Origin: Brevibacillus fluminis
GTDB lineage: Bacteria; Bacillota; Bacilli; Brevibacillales; Brevibacillaceae
Length of the DNA stretch: 64,000 nt
Direction of reading: 5' to 3'
NCBI RefSeq assembly: GCF_003710825.1
Contig: NZ_RHHQ01000006.1
Coordinates: 186,001 to 250,000, forward strand
Below, one piece after another: positions 37,695 through 46,262 of the stretch. The notes beneath the pieces were generated by a model that was given only the letters and a program-made list of their open reading frames with translations, had not been told where the DNA came from and made no database searches. Position 1 is the stretch's first letter, and each line of letters begins with the position of its first letter. The position numbers and the translations under genes were made by a program.

Positions 37695-37929
37695 GCAAGG
37701 GATTTTCGGAAAAAAGTGGAGCGAAAGCTTTTGACAATGCCCGCCAGGCTTATGCCAAAAAACGAAAACGCCTTTGCGCCACATCTACTTCCTCGAGATC
37801 CACCCGCCGCGCAGTGTGTGGCTTTGGGGCGCAGTTTTCGTTTTTTGGCGTGAGCCGTTCACCCCGATCCCCAGCAGGCGTTGTCACTGCTTTCGCGGAA
37901 CTTTTTTTCGAAAATCCCCTCGCCTCCAC
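37695..37929. repeat. Long hairpin repeat, copy 2 (direct orientation)
   Basis: A 235-bp direct copy of the element at 37021-37256, with scattered substitutions but the same nested inverted arms. It lies against the 3' end of the YeiH-type gene. Apparent proteins in both copies (a shared RHLYILEIHPPRSV-like frame) are probably by-products of the repeat. Confidence 0.85.
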
Positions 37930-37938
37930 TACAGCAAA

Positions 37939-39003
37939 TCAGACCAAAACATAAGCCAGAACCGACAGCAACACAGACGTGATGCTCATCGCAATCAGCG
38001 GGCGAAGCGCTTTTGTCCGCAGGTCGCGCAGATTGACGTTCAGCCCAAGCCCGACCATCGCCATCGTCAAGATGAACGTAGTCAATGTTGCGATGCCATC
38101 CTTAAAACCATCCGATACCGGGATGACGTTGCCCATGACATAGCTGCCGAAAAAGCTCATGACGATGAAGCCGATGAGGAACCAAGGGAACCCGATCTTG
38201 GTTCCCGCTCCGGCGCGGCCGGTTTTTTTCATCCATGCCATCAGAATGAAACTCAGTGGAACAAGCAGCAGGACGCGGCCCAGTTTGGCCAAAAGCCCAA
38301 TCGCGAGCGCATCCTGACCGCCGGGTGCGGCTGCCAGCGCCACATGCGCGATCTCGTGCAGACTGATTCCCGACCAGATGCCATAGCTGGTGGGTGTAAG
38401 CGGCAAAAACGGACGGAGAATCGTGTAGCCGACGGCAAAAATCGTTCCGACCAGCGCGATGATGCCGACACCGATCGCCGTATCTTCATCCCGCGTTTTC
38501 AGAATCGGTGAAACAGCCGCGATCGCCGCCGCTCCGCACACGCCGGTGCCGACGCCGAGCAAAAGCGAGAGGGAAGCGTCCGCTTTCATCCATTTGGCCA
38601 GCAGGACAGTGAGCCCGATGGAGAAGGCGATCACGCCGGCATCATAAGCCAAGAGCCCCAGCCCTTGGTGAAACACAACATCCATATTCAGCTTCAATCC
38701 ATAAAGAATGATAGCAAGGCGGAGCAGGCGCTTCGCAGAAAATTGAATCCCTGTGCGCAGCTGCTCAGGGTATCCCCAGATTTGGCGGTACACCACCGCG
38801 AGGACGATTGCACAGGCGAGCGGGCCGACATGGTCAAACCCGGGCACCTTTGCTAGCACGTAGCCAAGCAGGGCGACTACCAATGTAAATGCAATGCCTC
38901 CCAGCCAGCGGCCTGTCGAGGTCGTTTTTTCCGTTTCGTTCGTTTTCTTTTTCGCCATTTCATTGTAAAGGGAGGCGGTTCCTTGCTTCGTTTGTACTGC
39001 CAT
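37939..39003 (-). CDS. YeiH/UPF0324-family membrane protein (putative anion exporter)
   Basis: A 354-residue integral membrane protein with about ten hydrophobic helices. It matches YeiH/UPF0324: RLLRLAIILYGLKLN near the first third, GVGTGVCGAAAIAAVSPILK, SGISLHEIAHVALAAA, and a C-terminal ALRPLIAMSITSVLLSVLAY. ATG 39003 follows GAGGTGATCGAA. It is divergent from a LysR gene, the usual arrangement for this family, where the regulator controls the transporter. A sulfur-compound substrate has been suggested for the family but is unconfirmed here. Confidence 0.88.
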   Translation of the reverse strand: MAVQTKQGTASLYNEMAKKKTNETEKTTSTGRWLGGIAFTLVVALLGYVLAKVPGFDHVGPLACAIVLAVVYRQIWGYPEQLRTGIQFSAKRLLRLAIILYGLKLNMDVVFHQGLGLLAYDAGVIAFSIGLTVLLAKWMKADASLSLLLGVGTGVCGAAAIAAVSPILKTRDEDTAIGVGIIALVGTIFAVGYTILRPFLPLTPTSYGIWSGISLHEIAHVALAAAPGGQDALAIGLLAKLGRVLLLVPLSFILMAWMKKTGRAGAGTKIGFPWFLIGFIVMSFFGSYVMGNVIPVSDGFKDGIATLTTFILTMAMVGLGLNVNLRDLRTKALRPLIAMSITSVLLSVLAYVLV

Positions 39004-39132
39004 TTCGATCACCTCAGCGTTGTAACTTACATTGACAGCATAGTCGAAAACGTGACATAAGGAAAATGAATCGTTATGATGATGATAATAAGTAAATTTG
39101 TATAGTAATAGTCAAGCGAGGTGGTGAACGGG

Positions 39133-40050
39133 ATGGACCAGCAATTGCTCGTCTTTTTGACCGTTGTGGAGCAGCAAAACTTTTCGCGCGCAGCGGAAGA
39201 ATTGCACATGACCCAACCGGCGGTCAGCCAATATATCCAGTCGCTGGAGCGGGCAACCGGGGCAAAGCTGCTGGAGCGCAGCAACAAGTATGTACGTTTG
39301 ACCAAGGCGGGTGAGATCGTCTACCACCATGCAAAGGAAATCGTCGGCCTCTACACGCGGATGCAGAATCTGGTTGATGATCTGCAGCATACGGCGAGTG
39401 GCCCGCTGTCGATCGGGGCCAGTTTCACGTACGGCGAATATGTGCTGCCGCATATTATTGCCCATTTGCGGACGAACTACCCGATGATCACGCCAACGAT
39501 TACGATTCATAACACAAAAGAAATCGCCGCGATGGTCGTGAACCATCAGCTTGATGTCGGCATCATCGAGGGCTTCTACAACCCGGGGAATGAACGAGTG
39601 GTCGTGGAGGCGTTTGCGGAGGATGTGATGTATGTGGTGGTGCCAGCCGGGCATCGTTTTGCCGGACGGCAGGAGGTGGATGCACGCGAGATGTGCGATG
39701 AAGCTTGGATTGTGCGCGAAATGGGCTCGGGCACGCGGGAGGTAAGCGAACGGTTTTTCCGCACGCTGCCGCAGATGCCGAACAACCTGATGGAATTCGG
39801 TAGCACCCAAATTATCAAAGAGTCGGTGGAAGCGGGACTTGGTATTTCGTTGCTGTCCGAGTGGGCGATACGCAAAGAGCTCTTGCTCGGCACGCTACAT
39901 ATGGTATGCGTTGCGGGCGTGCCGCCGGTCAAGCGCCACTTTTCGCTCGTGAGGCAATCGACACCGTTTCAAACGAAGGCGCTGGAGGTCTTTTTGCAGC
40001 TATTGCGAGAGGATGAGATTTATCCCGCGTTTCGCCCCAAAGCAGAGTAA
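39133..40050 (+). CDS. LysR-family transcriptional regulator
   Basis: A 305-residue LysR regulator with an N-terminal helix-turn-helix (NFSRAAEELHMTQPAVSQYIQSLE) and a periplasmic-binding-like effector domain (about 90-295). It is close in style to the CysL/YwfK subgroup. ATG 39133 follows GAGGTGGTG; GTG 39121 is an alternative. Divergent from the YeiH-type gene, which is its probable target. Confidence 0.92.
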   Translation: MDQQLLVFLTVVEQQNFSRAAEELHMTQPAVSQYIQSLERATGAKLLERSNKYVRLTKAGEIVYHHAKEIVGLYTRMQNLVDDLQHTASGPLSIGASFTYGEYVLPHIIAHLRTNYPMITPTITIHNTKEIAAMVVNHQLDVGIIEGFYNPGNERVVVEAFAEDVMYVVVPAGHRFAGRQEVDAREMCDEAWIVREMGSGTREVSERFFRTLPQMPNNLMEFGSTQIIKESVEAGLGISLLSEWAIRKELLLGTLHMVCVAGVPPVKRHFSLVRQSTPFQTKALEVFLQLLREDEIYPAFRPKAE

Positions 40051-40127
40051 TTGGCATTCGTGCAGTTGACAGAGGATATTTGCAGTGCTACTCTGAAAAG
40101 TGAAAATTTGGAAGGGAGAGTGCCCAC

Positions 40128-40247
40128 ATGAAAAAACGTTCGCTACTTTCTTTGGCAAAAGGCATCGGGTACTCGACTGCCGTTTTCTTCAACAATGCGC
40201 GCAACGGGAGAAGTCTGTCCAAAAATGGATATACGAGCGACTGTTAG
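40128..40247 (+). CDS. Small basic peptide, possibly frameshifted
   Basis: A 39-codon frame starting MKKRSLLSLAKG behind a strong GGAAGGGAGAG. The adjacent frame continues with a plausible basic sequence (SVQKWIYERLLDPLRRRLKRNK), so the gene may be a frameshifted remnant of a ~60-residue protein. A terminator follows at 40332. Function unknown. Confidence 0.4.
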   Translation: MKKRSLLSLAKGIGYSTAVFFNNARNGRSLSKNGYTSDC

Positions 40248-40331
40248 ATCCTTTGCGCCGAAGGTTGAAAAGGAACAAGTGGGCAAGTAGCGTCACGGGT
40301 CGCTTTCCTGTGGTTTTTGCGATAATAAATG

Positions 40332-40365
40332 AAACGCCACAGGGCAGCTGCCTGTGGCGTTTTTT
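40332..40365 (+). terminator. Intrinsic terminator
   Basis: Stem AACGCCACAGG / CCTGTGGCGTT with a T run, ahead of the acetyltransferase gene. Confidence 0.85.
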
Positions 40366-40408
40366 CTTGCTGGTCAATTCCAAAGATGACATGAGGAGGA
40401 ATCTCTAC

Positions 40409-40951
40409 ATGAAACTGCACGGAAACAAAATTACGCTCAAGCTGCTCGAATTAAGCGACGCCGAGGCGATGCTCCGCCTCCACCTGCGCAATCGATCGTT
40501 TTTTCAATCGTACATCCCGAAGCGCGATGAATCGTTTTACACGCTCGACGGGCAAGAGGCCCGCATTCAGGCCGATCTTGCGCGAAAAGAACAGGATCAG
40601 GGCTATTCGTTTGGCATTTATTTGGTCGATACCGGCGAGTTGATTGGTAATGTTACGCTATCCGAGGTGCTGCGAGGTCCCTTGCAAAGCTGCTTCATCG
40701 GCTACTACTTGGATCAGGCGCACAATGGCAAAGGCTATGTGACGGAAGCGGTTCGCGTGGTTGTGGACTACGCCTTCCATGAGCTCGCACTTCACCGGAT
40801 CGAGGCCGGTGTCATGCCGCATAATGTACGTTCGATGCGAGTTTTGGAAAAAGCAGGCTTCCATAAAGAAGGGATCGCCCGGAAAAACGTCAAGATCAAC
40901 GACAAATGGGAGGATCATCAGGTGCTGGCAATCGTGAATGAAAACGACTGA
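40409..40951 (+). CDS. GNAT acetyltransferase, RimJ/RimL type
   Basis: A 180-residue N-acetyltransferase. IGYYLDQAHNGKGYVTEAVRVVVDYAF is the acetyl-CoA pyrophosphate-binding block, and HRIEAGVMPHNVRSMRVLEKAGFHKEG is the C-terminal RimJ/RimL motif. ATG 40409 lies behind GAGGAGG. Substrate may be an N-terminal amine of a ribosomal or other protein; not determinable here. Confidence 0.9.
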   Translation: MKLHGNKITLKLLELSDAEAMLRLHLRNRSFFQSYIPKRDESFYTLDGQEARIQADLARKEQDQGYSFGIYLVDTGELIGNVTLSEVLRGPLQSCFIGYYLDQAHNGKGYVTEAVRVVVDYAFHELALHRIEAGVMPHNVRSMRVLEKAGFHKEGIARKNVKINDKWEDHQVLAIVNEND

Positions 40952-40957
40952 GCCTGC

Positions 40958-42523
40958 TTAGTGCAAAACGACTGGAAGCTTCTGTGCCGTACGCACATAG
41001 ATCCATTTCCCGTCCCGGCTGGTGCCGACGATGGAGGCGTCGGGCCACAAGGAACCCGCGATCTGCTGCGCGTGGTTCGCATCGGCATCATAAAGATGGA
41101 GGCTCTGCGTCTGCGGAGCGTCGTCGCTGCTGCGGGCATCCAGCTCCAGGAAAGCGAACCGGTGCGTACCGTTCAGCCAGACACCGTCGCGGATTTCGTC
41201 GCTGATTTTGACAGTGCCTTTATACAAGCCGGCATTCGGGTATAGCTGGTACAGATTGTCGTCGGAAACGGTATAGCCGGACCAGGAGTCTTCTGCTACC
41301 GGCGGGTTCCATGCCTGAACCGTCCTTGTTTTCCAGCCGTATTGGTAACGCAGCTCTTTGAATGCTTTTTTATCCTGCATCACAAAAGTGACACGCTTGC
41401 CATCATCCGCAAAGGTCACCGGCAGCTTGCTCGTGCTGACCTCGCTTTCGATGATGTTGCCCTTTAACGCTTGGGGAAACCGCTGTTGTTCGCCTGTTGC
41501 GAGATTGCGGACGATCAGATCGAGGTCAGCGTTCTGGTCTTCCTTGCCTACGGCGAGAAACAGATAGGCTCTGTCCTTGCTAAATCCGCTGCCATACACA
41601 TAGTCAGGGAGCTGAAAGGATATGGCGGTGTCGCTTGGAGGCAGCTGAATGGCTGCATCCTCCGGTTTGGCGTAGAAAAATCCGCGCGTATCAGCGGTAA
41701 AGGCCCCATTCCCTTGGTAGCTTTCCATCAGTTCCACCGGGTAGTGGGTCATCTGTTTCGTTTCGGTATCATAGAGGGCATAGATCCGTTCGTAATCCGC
41801 GTCGCACTCGCAATACTGCTGGAAGCGGCTGAGCAGCAAGTAGCGCTCTGCCTCGCCCTGCCATAGCATGGTTAGATAGGGCTGGTCAAACGCTGTGAGC
41901 TGCTCGCGCGCTCTGCCGTCCGTCCGGATTCGCCATAGCTGTCCGGGATTTTCCGCGATCGCCCGGAAGCGGGGGGCATCGTTCAAGCTGACGCCTGTCT
42001 GCGTAACCGCGCCCGATACGTCCAGCATATATCTGAACTCACCGAACGGCGGAAGGGTGGAAGCATCTCCAATCTCTACGCGCACATGCAGCTGCCGATC
42101 GCTCGCCCATGCAAACGAGTAGGTCGGCTTGACTGCGTTCTCCCGCTCCTCTTGATCTTTCGCTTGTGCGTCCCGCAACGCTTTTTCGACCGAGGCGCGG
42201 TTCATCGCTTCCTTGAAAAAGAGCGTGTACGTTTGCGGCGCTGTGCTAACCAATGTTTGAATCGGTGATTGCAGGCGAGGTTCCACGTCGAGCCGGATGA
42301 GAACAGGGTCTGTGAGCGAGGCGTAGTCGAAGGGTGTTTCCGCAGGCGCGTCGGTTTTTGGCGGTTGTGCAGCTGGTGTTTTTGCGGGAGTTGGCGTCTG
42401 GGCAGTGGGAGAGGCTATAAAGAAGCCGGGTACATCTGTTTTGGCAGACTCATCGGAAGCACGGCAGGCAGAGAGGGGCAGGGCCAAGAGGAGCAGGGCG
42501 AGCAGCGCGCGCGTTTGTTTCAT
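40958..42523 (-). CDS. Lipoprotein with SbsA-like Ig and propeller-like repeats
   Basis: A 521-residue predicted lipoprotein: signal peptide with lipobox LPLSAC, then a Thr/Pro/Ala-rich linker (about 25-65). Residues about 80-180 include TYTLFFKEAMNRASVEKAL, typical of SbsA-type Ig-like domains in Gram-positive wall proteins. The remainder carries repeated beta-strand segments ending in Trp/Tyr-rich motifs, like TolB/WD40 propeller blades. ATG 42523 follows AAAGGA; a start seven codons upstream has no site. No enzyme motif. The 3' end faces the acetyltransferase gene without an obvious terminator. Confidence 0.75.
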   Translation of the reverse strand: MKQTRALLALLLLALPLSACRASDESAKTDVPGFFIASPTAQTPTPAKTPAAQPPKTDAPAETPFDYASLTDPVLIRLDVEPRLQSPIQTLVSTAPQTYTLFFKEAMNRASVEKALRDAQAKDQEERENAVKPTYSFAWASDRQLHVRVEIGDASTLPPFGEFRYMLDVSGAVTQTGVSLNDAPRFRAIAENPGQLWRIRTDGRAREQLTAFDQPYLTMLWQGEAERYLLLSRFQQYCECDADYERIYALYDTETKQMTHYPVELMESYQGNGAFTADTRGFFYAKPEDAAIQLPPSDTAISFQLPDYVYGSGFSKDRAYLFLAVGKEDQNADLDLIVRNLATGEQQRFPQALKGNIIESEVSTSKLPVTFADDGKRVTFVMQDKKAFKELRYQYGWKTRTVQAWNPPVAEDSWSGYTVSDDNLYQLYPNAGLYKGTVKISDEIRDGVWLNGTHRFAFLELDARSSDDAPQTQSLHLYDADANHAQQIAGSLWPDASIVGTSRDGKWIYVRTAQKLPVVLH

Positions 42524-42646
42524 TTTGGCTAACAATCCTTTCATTCGGTCGGAAGTGATTACTGATTGGACGTCGAACGAAGGCGATTCGTTACGAAAAA
42601 AGGAAATTTTACCAGAAAAAATATGCTGTCCTCCGGGTATAAATGA

Positions 42647-42685
42647 GAACAGATGTTTGCTATACTAAGAAGAGAACATTTGTTC
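42647..42685 (+). promoter_or_regulatory. Two LexA (SOS) boxes around a TATACT -10
   Basis: GAACAGATGTTTG (42647-42659) and GAACATTTGTTC (42674-42685) match the Bacillus LexA consensus CGAACRNRYGTTYG; the first satisfies the inner RNRY and the second misses one position. They lie just before and just after TATACT (42661-42666), so LexA would block initiation. Confidence 0.85.
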
Positions 42686-42707
42686 CTGTTATCTTGGAGG
42701 GATTGCA

Positions 42708-43943
42708 ATGGACAGCAGCAAGCGCATTGTGTTTTTGATCGATATGCAGAGCTTTTATGCCAGCGTGGAAAAGGCAGCCAATCCGGACATCCGCGATAAG
42801 CCGATCGTCGTAGCCGGCGATCCGAAACGGCGCAGCGGCGTGGTGCTGGCAGCCTGTCCGCTGGCCAAAGCGTACGGCGTGACCACGGCCGAGGCGTTGT
42901 GGCAGGCGGAACAAAAGTGTCGCCACCTGGTGGTGGTGAGACCGCGCATGGAGATGTATATGCACGTGTCGCTGCAGATTACGCGTATTTTCGAATCCTT
43001 TACCGATCTGGTCGAGCCGTATTCCATTGACGAACAGTTTCTCGATGTGACTGGCAGCCTCTCCTTGTTTGGGGAGCCGCGGGAGATCGCCCGGAAAATC
43101 CGGGAACGGGTGAAGCAGGAGACCGGGATTGTCTGCCGCGTCGGCATCGGCGAGAACAAGATACTGGCCAAGATGGCCTGCGACATCGCCAAGAAGCGGG
43201 AGGACGGGATTTTTTGGCTGAAAAAAGAAGAGCTGGGCGAGACGCTGTGGACGCTGCCCATCGAGAAGCTGTTTGGCGTCGGTTCGCGGATGAAGCGCCA
43301 TTTTCACCGGATGGGCATCTATCGCATCCAGCAGCTAGCTGATCTGTCGCCAGGGGTGCTGATGCGGCGGTGGGGCGTCAATGGTGAGGTGCTCTGGAAC
43401 ACGGCGCACGGCATCGACGAGTCGCCGGTGTCGCCACGAGCGCACGATATGCAAAAAGGGATCGGGCATCATATGACGCTGCCGCGTGACTACCATACCG
43501 CGGAGGAAATCAAAGTGGTGCTGCTCGAGCTATGTGAAGAGGTGTGCCGCCGCGCGCGCAGCAAGGGGTTGATGGGCCAGGTCGTCTCCGTCGGCTGCCG
43601 CGGGGCTGATCTCGCGGCGGGAAACGGCTTTTACCGGCAGATGAAGCTGGCGGAGCCGACCCATGACGCGACGGCGCTCTACATGGGTGTCTGCCATTTG
43701 TTCGAACGGCACTGGCAGCATCTCCCGGTGCGCAGCGTGGGGGTGAATTTGGGCCAGCTTGCGCCTGACAATGTGGTGCAGCTGAGCCTGTTCGACGATA
43801 CGCCCAGACGTCGTTCACTCGGGCTGGTGATGGATGACATCCGCAGGCGTTATGGAAACGATGCGATCGTCCGTGCCGTCTCGTTGCTGAAGGCAGGGCA
43901 GGCGAGAGAACGCGCCAAAAAAATCGGGGGTCACTATAAATGA
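42708..43943 (+). CDS. Y-family DNA polymerase (DinB/UvrX-like)
   Basis: A 411-residue translesion polymerase. Catalytic motifs: DMQSFYASVE (first metal site, residues 12-21), PIVVAGDPKRRSGVVLAACPLAKAYGV, and SIDEQFLDVTGS (second acidic site). GIGENKILAKMACDIAKK is the palm/finger segment. Length and motifs resemble B. subtilis UvrX/YqjW more than PolIV. LexA boxes indicate SOS induction. The stop overlaps the next gene by four bases. Confidence 0.93.
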   Translation: MDSSKRIVFLIDMQSFYASVEKAANPDIRDKPIVVAGDPKRRSGVVLAACPLAKAYGVTTAEALWQAEQKCRHLVVVRPRMEMYMHVSLQITRIFESFTDLVEPYSIDEQFLDVTGSLSLFGEPREIARKIRERVKQETGIVCRVGIGENKILAKMACDIAKKREDGIFWLKKEELGETLWTLPIEKLFGVGSRMKRHFHRMGIYRIQQLADLSPGVLMRRWGVNGEVLWNTAHGIDESPVSPRAHDMQKGIGHHMTLPRDYHTAEEIKVVLLELCEEVCRRARSKGLMGQVVSVGCRGADLAAGNGFYRQMKLAEPTHDATALYMGVCHLFERHWQHLPVRSVGVNLGQLAPDNVVQLSLFDDTPRRRSLGLVMDDIRRRYGNDAIVRAVSLLKAGQARERAKKIGGHYK

Positions 43944-44338
43944 GCGGCCAGCCGGAGGGCGCTTCCGCTCCGCAGCAGTCAGCCCGCGACCTGCTGCTCG
44001 AATGCGTGCTGTACGGCATTTTTTTCAAGGCGGTGGCAGTGGATCTGGCGACGCTGCGCCCGCTTAGCCTCAAGCTGTCGTATTTGCCGGTGCTAGAAGA
44101 GCTGTCCATCTGGGCGGAGCGGCTTCATCACCAGCTCAAGCGCCAGCTGCTCAGGCAAGGGGTCGAAATCCTCACGGCCCGTAAGCAAGGGAAGTTTTAC
44201 ACCGTGCAGATTCGCATCAAGGGCTATCGGCAGGAGGCTGTCTACTCGATTGAATTGCTGCACGCAGAGTGTCAGGAACGGCTGCGGGGCTGGCTTGTGC
44301 GCAATCGGGAGCAGCAGCTGGCAAAGGGAGGAGACTAG
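43940..44338 (+). CDS. Unknown protein in the SOS polymerase operon
   Basis: A 132-residue protein with no recognised domain. Its ATG overlaps the polymerase stop (ATGA) and it ends two bases before the yolD-like gene, so all three are co-translated. The sequence is basic and helical, with an LxLKLSYLPVLEELSIWAERLHHQLKR segment and a C-terminal half that may be alpha/beta. By position it may be a cofactor of the polymerase. No assignment beyond that. Confidence 0.7.
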   Translation: MSGQPEGASAPQQSARDLLLECVLYGIFFKAVAVDLATLRPLSLKLSYLPVLEELSIWAERLHHQLKRQLLRQGVEILTARKQGKFYTVQIRIKGYRQEAVYSIELLHAECQERLRGWLVRNREQQLAKGGD

Positions 44339-44340
44339 CG

Positions 44341-44682
44341 ATGAGGGAAAAAACGATATCGAAAAAAGCGAATTTGTTTGCGGCCAGCCGTTTTGTGCTG
44401 CCCGAGCATCGGGAGCTATACCGACAAATTCAGGAGGAGCAGAGGCGCTATGTGCCGCCGGAGCTTGATGAAGAAGAGCGGGCGGAGCTGAGCGGACGCA
44501 TCTGGGACGCGTATCAGCGAAAGCAGCCGATCCGGATCACATATGTCGAAAGCGGCATAGGCGAGCGGCACGACGACGGGTGTGTCGCCCATATCGACCC
44601 GACGGCGCGAATGCTCAAGCTGTCGGGAGCGGGTGGAAGCATCCGCATCTCCTTTGACGCGGTCCTCAAGGTCGAGCAGTGA
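44341..44682 (+). CDS. YolD-like protein
   Basis: A 113-residue member of the YolD-like family, which sits beside UvrX/YqjW polymerases in Bacillus and may act as a UmuD-like partner. Features are LPEHRELYRQI, PPELDEEERAELSGRIWDAYQRKQPIRITYVESG and the C-terminal DPTARMLKLSGAGGSIRISFDAVLKV beta-rich half. AAAGGGAGGAG precedes the ATG. A terminator follows. Confidence 0.88.
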   Translation: MREKTISKKANLFAASRFVLPEHRELYRQIQEEQRRYVPPELDEEERAELSGRIWDAYQRKQPIRITYVESGIGERHDDGCVAHIDPTARMLKLSGAGGSIRISFDAVLKVEQ

Positions 44683-44703
44683 GGAAGGCACAGGCCAAAA
44701 GAA

Positions 44704-44741
44704 CGCGGTTTTCCTGTAAGGCTAGGGAAACCGCTTTTTTT
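44704..44741 (+). terminator. Intrinsic terminator of the SOS operon
   Basis: Stem GCGGTTTTCC / GGGAAACCGC followed by seven T. Confidence 0.85.
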
Positions 44742-44770
44742 GGTCGTGTTTCTGTTCTGAAAACTCAAAC

Positions 44771-44799
44771 TTCACCTGCAACGGAAAAAATTGTATACT
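44771..44799 (+). promoter_or_regulatory. Candidate promoter of the TIR gene
   Basis: TTCACC and TATACT separated by 17 bp, about 40 bases before the TIR start. A short GGAC...GTCC dyad lies just downstream. Confidence 0.4.
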
Positions 44800-44840
44800 G
44801 GATGGACAATTGAACGTCCGATAAAAAAGGAGAATCCGCT

Positions 44841-45902
44841 GTGTCGATGCCAGAAGTATTCATAGGCTCCTCCAGGGAAGCGATCGAGTACGCGCGAGCT
44901 GTCCATGAGAGCTTGAGCCGCGTGGCACAGGTGACGCCATGGTACGCAGCATTTGGAGCGAATTCCTATACGATGGAAGCATTGGAGCAGCAGCTGGACC
45001 TGAGCGATTTTGGCATCTTTGTATTTGCTGCCGACGATGTGGCGCTTCATCGCGGCAATTACGTATTCATCACAAGAGACAACACCTTGTTCGAGATGGG
45101 ACTGTTTTGGGGCAAGCTACGGCGCAGCCGGGTGTTTGCGATCATCCCGCAGAACGTGAAAGAGCGGGATGACCTGATCAAAGAGACGACGATCAAAGAC
45201 TTCCACCTCCTGTCCGATCTGCAAGGAATGACGTTGTTGACCTATCGGCAGGCTGTGCGGGACAACTATCTCGCCGCCGTGGATGTCGCCTGCGGCCATA
45301 TCGCCAAGGCGATCCGGGCAGAGCGGCACTTCCCCGATCCGTACCGCCTGCTCGAAGAAAAAAACCGCGAGCTGCAAAAGAAACAGAGCATTCTGCACTT
45401 TTTTTGGGAGTACAGCCGGAATGTCAGAGTGGCGAGCGCTGGGGAGAAGTATCAATCCTTCAGCGAGGCGGTGCGCAATTCTCTGCTCCCGCCGGATGGC
45501 TATCGCGTTACAGGTGCCGCGATCTGGAAGGTGGCAAACGATGGTGTACGCCAAGTGGGCGGAAATGTGGGGAAGGGCAGATTTTACAGCTTTAAGGAGT
45601 ACGCCGAAAAAAAGGGTGCCAAAAAAATCTATGTCCTCGAAGCGTTTCTCAACAGCACATGGGAATTTCTGCATCGCAAAGAAGTTGCGGAGGTCTATGT
45701 CCTATGCTATCCTTTAGATACCGATCATGTGCTTTCTGTGCATATGGCGGGAATGGAAACGCTATATCATGAAGACCTCGCAGAGGTCGTCAGCCATAAC
45801 GAGGAGCTATTGTCGACCATCAGTCATTTAGTTGGAGGGGATTCAGATGAAGCGGAGCAGGGAGCAGAAGCGAGCGTCGATCTACGGATCATCCACGACT
45901 GA
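44841..45902 (+). CDS. TIR-like nucleotide-binding protein with GAF-like C-terminal domain
   Basis: A 353-residue protein. Residues 5-150 are a TIR-like domain of the Cap12/Pycsar-effector type: VFIGSSREAIEYARAVHESL, the DFGIFVFAADD core and RDNTLFEMGLFWGKL, where Glu85 is the expected NADase residue. Residues about 165-200 are helical and may be a linker. The C-terminal part (about 205-335) resembles a GAF sensor. GTG 44841 follows AAAGGAG at 8 bases; the inner ATG at 44847 would be two codons shorter. TIR proteins of this type act in phage defence, but no cyclase or other partner is adjacent. A small gene overlaps its 3' end. Confidence 0.8.
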   Translation: MSMPEVFIGSSREAIEYARAVHESLSRVAQVTPWYAAFGANSYTMEALEQQLDLSDFGIFVFAADDVALHRGNYVFITRDNTLFEMGLFWGKLRRSRVFAIIPQNVKERDDLIKETTIKDFHLLSDLQGMTLLTYRQAVRDNYLAAVDVACGHIAKAIRAERHFPDPYRLLEEKNRELQKKQSILHFFWEYSRNVRVASAGEKYQSFSEAVRNSLLPPDGYRVTGAAIWKVANDGVRQVGGNVGKGRFYSFKEYAEKKGAKKIYVLEAFLNSTWEFLHRKEVAEVYVLCYPLDTDHVLSVHMAGMETLYHEDLAEVVSHNEELLSTISHLVGGDSDEAEQGAEASVDLRIIHD

Positions 45903-46074
45903 GCGCTGGGCGGTCGGAGGCTCTGACGGCATGGGCGCGACACAGGGAGGCGCGTTGATCCGGCGCGAGGCAAAAGCGGAAGTTTTTGTCGGACCGTCGG
46001 TCGAGGGCGGCGACAAGGAATACGTCCACGTTCTCAGCGGAAAAGTGAACCATGTAAAACCATCGTTTTGTTAA
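45847..46074 (+). CDS. Small protein overlapping the TIR gene
   Basis: A 75-residue protein whose ATG lies inside the TIR gene, in another frame, behind a strong GGAGGGG. The overlap is 56 bases. The sequence begins MKRSREQKRASIYGSS and ends with GGDKEYVHVLSGKVNHVKPSF, with a Gly-rich middle. No domain recognised. Overlap and the shared terminator suggest co-expression with the TIR protein, for example as an inhibitor or partner; this is inferred from position. Confidence 0.6.
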   Translation: MKRSREQKRASIYGSSTTERWAVGGSDGMGATQGGALIRREAKAEVFVGPSVEGGDKEYVHVLSGKVNHVKPSFC

Positions 46075-46081
46075 CGATTTG

Positions 46082-46121
46082 AAAGGGACTGCACTCGAAC
46101 AAAGAGTGCGGTCCTTTTTTT
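46082..46121 (+). terminator. Intrinsic terminator
   Basis: Stem AAGGGACTGCACTC / GAGTGCGGTCCTT with a seven-T run, ending the TIR/small-protein unit. Confidence 0.85.
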
Positions 46122-46262
46122 GTTGATCATCGCATTCGTCACGAAAAAAATGAAAGAAAAATGAGGAGAAAAACATAAAAAATAACGAGTATGCCAAAGT
46201 GTATGTTAAAAATTTTCCTAATCCGCTACAATAACTTCACTATGGAAAGTGGAGTGAGTTAC

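Noticed and set aside
37100..38511. Frames within the hairpin repeats giving HPPRSVWLWGAVFVFWREPF-like peptides.
   Set aside because: They occur in both repeat copies because the DNA is repeated, and run through inverted arms. More likely by-products than genes.
44841..46074. A CBASS or Pycsar operon around the TIR gene.
   Set aside because: No nucleotide cyclase or other effector gene is adjacent.
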